Origin: Acanthaster planci
Taxonomy: Eukaryota; Echinodermata; Asteroidea; Valvatida; Acanthasteridae
Reading direction: 5' to 3'
Length of the DNA stretch: 64,000 nucleotides
Assembly (NCBI RefSeq): GCF_001949145.1
Contig: NW_019091633.1
Span: forward strand, 156,782 to 220,781
Part shown: in pieces, positions 55,258 to 64,000 of the stretch
Position numbering within the stretch: the stretch's first letter is position 1
Layout of the letters: the number at the start of each line of letters is the position of its first letter
Translations under genes and position numbers: made by a program
Notes under the pieces: model-generated
The model's input: the letters and a program-made list of their open reading frames with translations, nothing else
What the model was told of the DNA's origin: nothing
Databases searched by the model: none

Positions 55258-57988
55258 AAAGGGAAGTGTCACAGACAGGACATTACATCTGCCTCTAACA
55301 AAGACATTGCTGCTATTTGCATTGCTGCTTTGTTCGGGCTCTAGAGTCTTTAGTCTGAGGTATGGGCAGAAAGATTCTTCGCTCCAACTTTCAGATCCCC
55401 TCAACCTTCCTTCCCTTTACTCCTTTACAACGCGGGCATAACCCCCTTTCCTGCCCAGGCTCCCCCATATCTCACCCATCCCTCACTCATCTCTGTTTCA
55501 CCCTGTGCGACCTATTTGTCAAATGCAATTTCTTTTTGTATAAACCTATTTCCGAGGGCTCATTTCCCCTTTTACTTGCTCCTGTCAATGAGCGAGTTAC
55601 TCTAAGCATGCTTTCACAGCGAATGGGGCTCATTTCCCTTTTACCCTGCTCCTCTCTGTCAAGAGGCAAGCAACTCTTTACCTTCTTTGATATAGCCAAG
55701 GCACAAATGCTTGAACTGCTCACATAGTGCCATTCAGGGCGCATACGCACAAACTAAGGCCACTAGCCAGCGAAATGGCTTTACTAAGGTTTAAGATTGA
55801 CCCCCCAAAATAGTTGATTGATATGATGCTCAGATGTTGTTGCTTCTCCTTATTTTCATCATAATATCAAATGTTGACATTTTTTGCCTGCCCTAATCAT
55901 GTACCTTCAAAGTAATGGAGTTAGAGATTTGGAACATTTAGAGGGCATTTCCAGTTTTGCCAGGCTTTTCCCTGATTTTCCTATGCTTCAGTCTTTCATT
56001 TGGCGAGCTCATCTTTGCTTTTCTTCATTAAAGCCAAGAGGCTATTTTCCCCTTTCCTGATGCTCTTGGCTTTTCCGCGGAGCCAAACTTTCTTTGCTCT
56101 CCCTCTTGGGTTAAGGGGGCTCAGTCACCCCTTACCTGCTCCTGCCTTTTTGCTGAGCGAATCTTTGATTAGTTTCATAGCCAGAGGGCTCCTTGCCCCA
56201 TAATACAATTATACACACTAATATATATTTTGTTATTTGCTATTTATATGGTATTTGTTACTATTTTAAGACTCCCTATTTTGGGAGGGGGTGCTAAAAT
56301 TGTTTCAAGGGCCTAAAGCTGAAACGGTTGGATATGATATAGGTCAAACACCATCCCCGGCCATGATCATCGGGACCCTGAATGCCTTCCATTGCACCTA
56401 TGCCTGGTCGACTGGTCCCTTGTACTCCTTGCTCAATCAGTGCAATCTCAACTTTTCCCTTTTTTATTTTGTTTTTAACACAGAACCCATCGTTAGTGAG
56501 TGACAAAGAGTGTTGGTGTTTTCCAATCAAATATTAGCCACAAAACCCTAAGAAAACACCACCAACAAATAAAAGTAAGGATGTTGGGATCAAGAGTAAG
56601 GCTTTAATTCGTGTCCCCAACATCATATTGAATGAGTTCGAAACCACATTTCTCTTTTGAATTTGCCCCCTGACACCCAAAGCTGGACCCACCCCTTAAG
56701 CCCACTTCTTGCAGAAACATTGTCTTTCACTTCTTCCTTTTGGTCTTATATATTGAATCTTGTCGAAAGGCATCTTGATTTATATCGCAACTGGCGAATC
56801 CGTTGCTCTGTTTGCCAAAACAGACCTTCGCTTTATTTATGAACATTAGCCACACTTCTTTATGGGCAGCCAAAAGAACAAGGATGTTCTTCCACATTGT
56901 AAAAAATTCTATTGCCTCAATCCCCAACGATTGTTAAAATAAGAAGAAATGTCATAATGTTTTCTTCTTCCTCCACTTCTTTTCCTTATCTTATTTTTAA
57001 AATTATTTGATATAATTATATTTTATTTCTGAATAAATGCATTTGTGATCTGTCATCACTTTACCACATATAGTACGAAAATGTCTACAGCTTGTGATGT
57101 TGCAAATAACAGGTTTCTTGAGGCCATCACTTGCAAAGCTCCTTGTAACTGCCAAGTCAAAACTGAAACTCTGTAAAAATTGGGTCCGCGCTGCTAATTG
57201 CACACCTTACCTGGAGTCATCCTTCTTTGAATATCGAGGGGCTGGTCTGGTCATGTAGACCTATTGCCAACAATTTGCTACTCAAACTTGTTTACTGTCT
57301 TCTAAATTTCTCCTGACCTCGTTGAGTTGCCAAATAACTGCTCACTGAGAGCTACCTTTATGATACCCCCATTATCATAGCTTTTTAGTCAAATTATACT
57401 AAAATGGCATTTTGGCAGAGCATTTGCGACTAAAGCTAATACAATCCTTCGTATTTCTCACTGTCAGCTCATGCTGAGAACCACTTTGCATAACACCATT
57501 AAGCACTTAAAGGCTGTCTACCCCTAACACAAGGCCAGTTATCTCTTGAAAATGCCCTTGCACTTGTGAATTGTCGGGTATTTAACCTAGGGGCCTGTCT
57601 ATCCATTTAGTAATTCCCATTTTTCGTATATCCACCATTATTATTGTTCAGTCGTGGCACCCTAAAACACTACTCCACGTATGTGTGTCAGTGTAACAAA
57701 CCGATGACCATCTGACCATCTCTGTATATTACATTCTTGTCAATATTCTGACCATGGTGCAATACAGCTCTTCCATATTACAACACGTGGCGCTGATTTG
57801 TATGAAAAGCCAAAAGCACAAAATAGTTTAAATCAAATAAAACCTATTCCATGTTTTTTTCGATGAACACAATGTCCACTTGTATTGTACATTTCCAATT
57901 GCTTGAAACCTTGTATGTAGCAAGGAAAGGATGTCTTCTACACTATCATTGACCTGACTTCCATAGTAATGACATCAAGAGATGACAA
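55258..57988. other. Spacer with a diverged repeat, no gene confirmed
   Basis: GGGCTCATTTCCCCTTTTAC with TGCTCCTGTCAATGAGCGAG near 55555 recurs near 55627 and, more diverged, near 56117, suggesting an old tandem repeat of about 70 bp. Open frames near 56660-56930 have no motif. Confidence 0.45.
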
Positions 57989-58112
57989 GAGAAATAGCTT
58001 TGTGGGTACACCATGGAATAAATCTCTTTTGGGCGTGGTGTGGTTCTTAAAAGAACCGGTGATTGTTAACATTTCGGCCAGTGTGCTCAGGCCATCCTCA
58101 GGAGAGTGTGAT
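57989..58112 (-). mobile_element. Penelope-like element D, short 3' end
   Basis: Only the last about 120 bp of the family is present. It covers the hammerhead-like core, the hairpin GGTTCTT/AAGAACC and the terminus (GGTGTACCCACAAAGC then ATTTCTC), all shared with copies A and C. Confidence 0.75.
58065..58112 (-). ncRNA. Hammerhead-ribozyme-like core, copy D
   Basis: On the minus strand CTGAGGA (58101-58095), stem GGCCTG / CTGGCC and GAAATG (from 58075). The boxes are intact but the short stem III differs from copy A. Confidence 0.42.
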
Positions 58113-58231
58113 CATCAAAATCTTACTTAGGAGAAGACAAATAACCTGACTTTTAAAGGTGCACTCTAAAAGCACTATATCTTGTGAAGTACATGTCCAA
58201 TTGGGTTCAACCTCGCAGATACATATCTTAA

Positions 58232-58820
58232 CCACTTCATGCTAGGGCATTTTTCAATGTTGATGATGCTGGGCCGGCATGACTATCATTTTTTTCCGTT
58301 TTCAAAATCCTTCAAAAATTCATCATTTCATTTAACGGTCGTTTATAGCTGCACCAAGTAATCTTTAGGCACTACTCTAAGTTGACAGGTGACCATCACT
58401 GACGCTCGAGTATTTCAGCCAGGCCAGCAGCATTGTGAAAAGAGGCCAGATTGTGCAGTGTTATATAACTTTCTTTTGTTCACGAACCTGGCTCAGTGCA
58501 CTGCTGACCTCTTTTCAATAGGGGCCAGATTAGCGTGCAGGGTTGCTGTGTGGCTCATTCCTGCGGTGGTGGCGCGCTTTTGTCCCCGGTGGTAATCCAC
58601 TCGCTCTCAATGCCCCAAACCCTGGTATACAGTTTCAAAATGGGGCTGGATTATCACCACTTTTGAGAGTGAAAAATGTCGGTAATGCCCAGCAGCCTGG
58701 TCTTTTGTTCAGAGTACAGTCTTTTGTCACAGGGCCCTGTTTCCTTTGTCTGAGTTCGGAGACCCCGGCCACGTATATAAACCATACTTCTCCGATTCTG
58801 GAGTCCTCGGCAGGAAGTGG
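58232..58820 (-). mobile_element. piggyBac-family MITE inside a satellite unit
   Basis: A 589 bp copy between TTAA at 58228-58231 and 58821-58824. Ends are CCACTTCATGCTAGGGC and CTCGGCAGGAAGTGG. The internal blocks match 30275-30834 throughout. The flanks join into one satellite unit when the MITE is removed. This is the best-preserved copy. Confidence 0.9.
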
Positions 58821-58904
58821 TTAAAAAGAGAATGCTTCAGATAAAACCTGACCTGATGTAATGATGACCTCATCAAGGGGTAAATCACTTGATATTGTGG
58901 TATT

Positions 58905-59905
58905 TTATTCCCATGAGCCAGCCTAGGTCTTGCCAGTCTGGGTGAACTGTTTCCAATGGTGGGAAAGTCACCTGACCTAAACCTAAACTATCTGCCTTGG
59001 CCCTTGAGTTTGACGAGCAATCTAAGGTCCGGGGGTTAAGGGTCATTTTGGCGGAAATATACCACTGATTGGTAATTGATTTGGTGACCCAGTCGACTGA
59101 CACAACAATGAGCATGTGCCGAAACAAGATATTACCGGCACGATCAATAGGACTTATTTAATATACTTTTTTTTATCTAGCTTATATAATCACTATATTA
59201 CAAAATTGGAGTTACTTATTTTATACAAGAGTTACAAAAGAATAATACAAAATACAACTACAAAAGAACACTTAAATAATCCACACTCCGCAATCCGCAC
59301 TCCTCACCAGGGTGACTTCACCCAAGATATCGGCGGATTGCCAGTGCCAAATTACTAACCCAACTAATGAGTAACTCAGGACGCCTGCCGACAATATAGT
59401 TGTCCAGTCTTTCACCGCTTTTCTAGATGGTGACCTTGGGACAACCTTCGACAACTCTCCTCACAACTCTACCCACACAGTATTGTTCTACCCACGGTCC
59501 TTTCTGACCGATACTAAGAACAGTACACAATGAATCAACTACTGCAGATACGTTACAGTTACTTACTAACTGCTTAGATTGGGGAACCAGTACTTGAATT
59601 TCTCTCAGACTCCCAGCGGTAGCACACACAAAAGGAGCGGTCACACACAGCGCTGTTCACTCACGGAACCAGGCCTCCAGACTGCCTCGAGACTTCTGCG
59701 AGACTGCCTACACTGCGCGGCGGCATGGCACTAACTAGACAAAACATAAACTTGCGCCAGTCCTACGCCATTTACATGGGAAATTATGAACAGATTAATG
59801 CTAATGTACACTGGTACCAATACAGTGGTCTCGCGCATTCTCTACACAAAGATAAGAATGATGTCATCTTTCATCTGAAACCTAAACTCGTTAAAGCCAT
59901 TTCAT
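58905..59905. other. Unidentified insertion in the satellite array
   Basis: Non-satellite sequence of about 1 kb splits the array. It includes TTTTGGCGGAAATATACC at 59046, close to the word at 11937, and CT-rich sequence. No terminal repeats or coding were recognised. Confidence 0.4.
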
Positions 59906-60420
59906 CACAATATTAAAGGTGACTCTTCAACACACTATATCTCGTGAGGTACATGTGCGATTGGATTCCAAAGCTGCTGATATCTTGAAAGGCGAGGGCT
60001 TTAGATGATTATTGACCTGTTGGCACATGACATTAAATATGCACTCTTTAAAGCACTCTATCTCTGGAAGTACATGTCCAAATCAACTGAAACCTTGCAG
60101 ATATCTTGCAAGGGAAGTGATTCAGGTGAATATTGACCTAATATGATAATGAGGTAATCAGATGACAATTCACGTGACATTAAAGAGCACAATGTTACCT
60201 GAAGTACATCTGATTGAGTTCAAACTTTGCTGATATCTTGAAAGGGAAGAGACTTAGGCGAATATTGACCTCATGTGAAGATGACATCATCAAGAGAGAA
60301 ATCAAGACACATTCTTTAGAACCTAATATCTTGTGATGTACATATCCGATTGGGTTTAAATTTGGTAGGTAGCGAGAAATGGAAGTAGTACAGATGAAGT
60401 GAAGTTATAAAAAGGTGCAA

Positions 60421-61562
60421 TCTTTATTCCCCATATCTTTTAGTGTCCGGAAGGGTTTGCACATTTCGTCATTATGATGTCAACAAAGAAAATACTAGAA
60501 TTGTTTTTGTAAATATTTGTAGCTCTGGGGTAGATTTTTAAGCAAAAGTAAGAAATGGAAATTTGGTAGTATCTCAAATGAACAAATGCTTTTGTCTGAA
60601 GAACAAAAATGCAAAAAAGCCTTTTACTCTGTCCTTAAGACAGACAAAACCTCTAGTTTCTTTTCCTTTCTCAGACTGTTTCCCCATAGGGTTTGTACAC
60701 ATTTTCTTCCACTAGTCAATTTTCGTAGTTTTATATATTTGATTGACTTCAAATGTGACGTGGCAGACCTTCAGAAAATCATCCAAGGATGATCCTAGAA
60801 GAAATTTGTCATGATGAAATCATCAAATGATTTATTATTAAATTTTGAATATTTAATTTTTCCCGACAGGTTCTGTACACACTTTTTTAACAACCAGACT
60901 TCCACACTGTTCTCGACCTGTCTCGATGGATGTTAGGTCAAGATTCTTAGCCCAACAATTAGAGAGGGTTTAGGACATGAGATTAAAGTTGAAGTTTTCT
61001 CTATAGGTTTTGTACACATTTTACTAAGCAATATTATCAATCTTAGTCTTGAACTTTGGCTGAGAATTACTATGAGAACGAAAGAAAAATCATATTTTTT
61101 CTTCTCTTCAATTGATTACAAATATACCTAGGATATCATAATTTCTTTCTCAATATAAACGCAAATCATGTGATATGACTTTAAAGTGTGTAGTTTTTCT
61201 CCAAAGATTTTGTGCACATTTTCTGCAGTCGAAGACTGGTGCACTCATGCATCTGAGTGTTTTTGTACTGGGAGAATAAGTACTCCATCAACCCGTGGGG
61301 CTGTCATAATGAAATCGTCACAGTGACGTCATCAGGAGTCACAGGACAAGAGATTAAAGTTGCAGTTTTCTCAATAGGTTTTTACAAGTTTTTTCACTTC
61401 GCACTTTTATCAATCTTACCAGTGGTTCACCTGGGGTTTACTCTGAGAATATCAGACAAATCAGAATTTCAACAAATTGATGTGATCTGTTTTTCCAAGA
61501 TGATAAAGATGAAAAATGAAAATTCTGAAACAGCTCTGTGGTTGTTCACAACCACGTCCCTC
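60421..61562. repeat. Old diverged repeat with GTTTTGTACACATTTT words
   Basis: GGTTTGTACACATTTTC near 60690, GGTTCTGTACACACTTTT near 60872, GGTTTTGTACACATTTTAC near 61007, GATTTTGTGCACATTTTC near 61206 and GGTTTTTACAAGTTTTTTC near 61374 each follow TTTCTC or similar. Spacing varies from 135 to 199 bp, so it is a degenerate tandem array. Confidence 0.5.
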
Positions 61563-62107
61563 TAGTTGTATTTGCTTTCACAAATTCCTTGCTGACTTGT
61601 TTGTCTCCGTCTATGAAGATCAATACATCATGCACTTTTGTAATTTGAAGTCAGGAAAAAATAACTGAGGTTACGAAGGTACCAGCTGGAAAAAAATATA
61701 AAAATGGTGTATAGGAGTAATCCAAAAATTATAAAATTTGATACAAATCAGACTTATCAGTTAATAACATGATCACAATGCCACTACAGGATGCACATCC
61801 ATATGGAAAAAAATTGTTAGTCAATGCACTTCACAATTAGTATTTATTGATTAGGGATATGAAAAGTCACCAAATGTTTTATTCCTTTAATGTTATAAAA
61901 TTTCAGTTCTATCAAAAATAAGTATTGCAGTTGAGTCTTTGACTAGTTGTTTCACAAGACTAGTCATAGATAACAGGATGAGCAATGTCAAAGGAAGGGA
62001 AGGGGTGTGAGGTGGACTTGGTCACAACCAAAGATCACATACATGTACATGTAGTGCTACAAGATTGAGAACTTCACCATGAATGTGCATAAAATGTTGT
62101 AATTCAC
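61563..62107. other. AT-rich spacer or intron
   Basis: No supported feature. Confidence 0.5.
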
Positions 62108-62172
62108 CTGGATGCCATTTGAGCAAGCAAAGTTTTGACAACGGGAGCAATGACATCCGTCCCTTTGTAGGG
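62108..62172 (-). CDS. Small candidate exon of a host gene (HEAT-like helices)
   Basis: On the minus strand an acceptor TTGTTATTTTTAAG and a donor (ATCCAG then GTGAAT) bound 65 bp, open as PYKGTDVIAPVVKTLLAQMA. The peptide looks like one helix of a HEAT or armadillo-type repeat. Its phase does not follow directly from 62821-63001, so either another exon lies between or the acceptor differs. Confidence 0.38.
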
Positions 62173-62820
62173 CTTAAAAATAACAAAGTGGCTTAATCTT
62201 GCTTAGTTTGTTCATGAAACTGGTGGAATAAAGGTTCATTATTAACAGTATTTACTGTAAAACAGTAAACTCCTACCAGTGGGAGTCAATCAGCAACAGT
62301 GACAGTAAAAATTGTTATTTCAAATGTTGCAACCTGGCAAGTCCATTCCAATCATCTTCCATTATACATATTTTCATCAGAACAAAAAATTTCGAGGGAG
62401 GTGGCCACCAGTGGGTAATTTTCATAAAGAAAAAATGTTTGAAGGCTCACCTATTCTCTACTGATACTGATAAGTGATGTGCATCACTACTTCAATCTCT
62501 TTAAATCAACTGTGATTTCTTTCAAACAAATGAATACAGCACTCAACAAGAACATGATGTAATCAAAATGCAAAATTTTATCCTCATATACATATAATGG
62601 CAGAACAAAATGGTTAACTTTGAAGGACAGTGACAGAGATGACATTCTTGCTGACATACCCTGGTGTACATGTCTTTGCCTGTGCGTTAATTTGTACTGC
62701 GCAAGTGTACTGCTTACTTTAGCACCCATGGTGATTACCCCTTTTTGTCAAAGTTCCCCATCTTGCGCCACTACCTGGTTCTATATGATCTTTGACCACA
62801 ACTCTATTTAAAGCACATAC
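62173..62820. other. Probable intron
   Basis: It lies between two minus-strand exon candidates. A minus frame at 62487-62729 has no splice support. Confidence 0.35.
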
Positions 62821-63001
62821 CTGTGTGTGGCAGCACTGTCCGCTGATACACTTCCATCAAACCTAGGTGGCATTAGAGCATAGGAGGGGAAAAGATAATG
62901 GATGTGGTTGATGATCAGGAACTTCACAATTAGCTCATATGCAAGCAAACGCCCTTCTCTCCATTCCCAAGCTTGGCAGAAATGTTTGTCCAGAATATCA
63001 T
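62821..63001 (-). CDS. Internal exon of an unrecognised host gene
   Basis: Acceptor (CTCTTATTTTCAG) and donor (CACAG then GTATGT) are both canonical on the minus strand. The 181 bp between them are open as DILDKHFCQAWEWREGRLLA, YELIVKFLIINHIHYLFPSY, then ALMPPRFDGSVSADSAATH. The helical W-E-W-R-E-G-R-L-L-A-Y-E-L-I text has the feel of a large HEAT-repeat scaffold protein, but I cannot name it. There is no transposon signature. The piggyBac sequence beginning about 260 bp away on the other strand would then sit in an intron of this gene. Confidence 0.58.
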
Positions 63002-63263
63002 CTGAAAATAAGAGTAGCAAAATCTTTGGTTTTAACATGAAATAATTACATTCTAAGAGAACATCCTCTGTGACATTACATTAAATGTAACTAAGACACT
63101 ACCACATTGAAAACACCTAATCCCTGAGAGCATTCTAGTTGAAAAGATGTAGTGGGACTTGATAATAATGAGGGGGGATGTTGTGAAACATTTTGTTTCA
63201 AACAAGAAGTTTGCTTTACAAAGAGGGCATCACAGACAAGAAAGGACGATTTTAGCAAAATTG

Positions 63264-64000
63264 GTCCACTCCAGAATTTCTTCGCAACTCCTTCTATTCA
63301 TCGATAATGTCCCGGAACTGTTTTTTACTCATTCTTTGGTATCTTCATTTGTCAAACAATGAAACCCCCCACCCCGGCAACGTCAACCGGTCCAAAATCA
63401 GCAAACTCCAGCCATTTTTGGACTTGGTCCTTCCTTGATTTTCCTCGGTGTATGAACCTAATCAGAATCTTTCCTCAGATGAAAGTATGCTGAAATTCAA
63501 AGGCAGACTCAGCTTGGTCCAGCTAGTAAATACCAAAAAAGCCTGTGAAGTGGGGAATGAAGGTATTCTCTCTCAATAAATCTTCAACAGGATACACAGG
63601 TAAATGGAAACTGTTTGCAGGACGTAAGGATCACCCAGCACCTGCAGACCAATCCGCCAATCCTCAGCTAGAACAACCCCCAACCATAAATGTCAGTGGA
63701 CACGTCATCCTTGACTTGTTGGAAAGATTCAAACACAAAGGCTACAACATATATTGTGACAATTTTTATACGAGTTCAGCACTATATGCGAAACTAACAG
63801 AGTGTGGATTGGGATGTTTTGGTACAGTGAAGTACTCACCGAAAGGAATGCTGAAAGAAGCCAACCCCCCCCCCAAAAAGGAATGAAGAAAGGAGACCCA
63901 CCTGCCTTTTATGTCAAGAATGGACAATGGTGCATTGTCTGGCATGATAAGAGGCAGGTATCTGTTCTGATGACTATTGGGGACTGCACCATTGTGAACA
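63264..64000 (+). pseudogene. piggyBac transposase, cut by window edge
   Basis: Family blocks in order: STPEFLRNSFYSSIMSRNCF, LLILWYLHLSNNE, KISKLQPFLDLVL, then DESMLKFKGR (first catalytic Asp, 63478-63480), KPVKWGMKVFSLNKSSTGYT, HVILDLLERFKHKGYNIYCD then NFYTSSAL (second Asp, 63758-63760), GTVKYSPKGM and WHDKRQVSVLM (third Asp, 63946-63948). One TGA (63436-63438) and two frame changes exist, at an A6 run (63535-63540) and at a C10 run (63865-63874). The C-terminal region and right end lie outside the window; no left terminus was identified. It is a different subfamily from the 15 kb element. Confidence 0.85.

Larger units (their letters stand above)
58140..60420. repeat. Satellite-like array, reversed family of 43441-43935
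   Basis: Units of about 145 bp carry AAAGCACTATATCTTGTGAA, GTACATGTCCAATTGGGTTC, GCAGATATCTTGAAAGGGAA, GGTGAATATTGACCTCAT-like and GATGACATCATCAAG words. They occur at 58140-58231, 58821-58905 and 59910-60420. The array is interrupted by a MITE (58232-58820) and by about 1 kb of other sequence (58905-59905). Confidence 0.75.

Overview
The window looks like intergenic and intronic DNA of a marine invertebrate nuclear genome, most likely a deuterostome such as a lancelet, hemichordate or echinoderm. This is an inference from AT-rich spliced exons, a tRNA-headed SINE, and a mix of P-like, piggyBac, Tigger, Crypton-like, DIRS, Penelope-like and CR1/L2-type elements. There is no prokaryotic gene organisation. 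No complete host gene was found. Host coding sequence is limited to a few isolated exons with good splice sites (6692-6851, 62821-63001, 62108-62172, and weaker ones at 36153-36261, 39234-39355, 27625-27853), and I recognise none of these genes.

Layout. 0-3 kb: last exon of a P-element-like transposase (+) and a decayed PHD-finger gene (-). 3.6-5.3 kb: possible solo LTR, SINE, piggyBac remnant. 6.7-10.4 kb: an orphan exon, a piggyBac MITE, and an unknown ORF split by a second MITE. 12-14.3 kb: two simple tandem arrays. 15.0-18.4 kb: a 3.4 kb piggyBac element with both ends but a deleted catalytic core. 18.7-22.7 kb: a DIRS-type retroelement (-) with inverted terminal repeats and an internal complementary region. 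22.8-26.7 kb: two CR1/L2-like LINE pieces. 30.0-31.1 kb: a Crypton-like tyrosine recombinase gene (-) split by a piggyBac MITE. 31.2-32.4 kb: Penelope-like element. 37.0-39.0 kb: decayed Tigger/pogo transposase. 42.6-44.3 kb: palindromic and satellite repeats. 45.1-47.9 kb: DIRS fragment and a second Penelope-like element. 51.1-54.3 kb: two divergent genes, a DDE transposase-like gene (-) and a coiled-coil, possibly BEN-domain, gene (+). 54.7-58.1 kb: two more Penelope 3' ends. 58.1-61.6 kb: satellite repeats with a nested MITE. 62.1-63.0 kb: exons of a host gene (-). 63.3 kb to the end: a piggyBac transposase with all three catalytic aspartates, cut by the window edge.

How it fits together. 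The sequence records nested transposition. Four 370-590 bp MITEs share both ends with the 15.0-18.4 kb piggyBac element and sit at TTAA sites. Two interrupt open reading frames so exactly that removing the MITE and one TTAA restores codon phase, and a third interrupts a satellite unit. Three Penelope 3' ends carry a hammerhead-ribozyme-like core. The best candidate for something not well described is the head-to-head gene pair at 51.1-54.3 kb. All reading was by eye; family names rest on motif recognition, not database searches.
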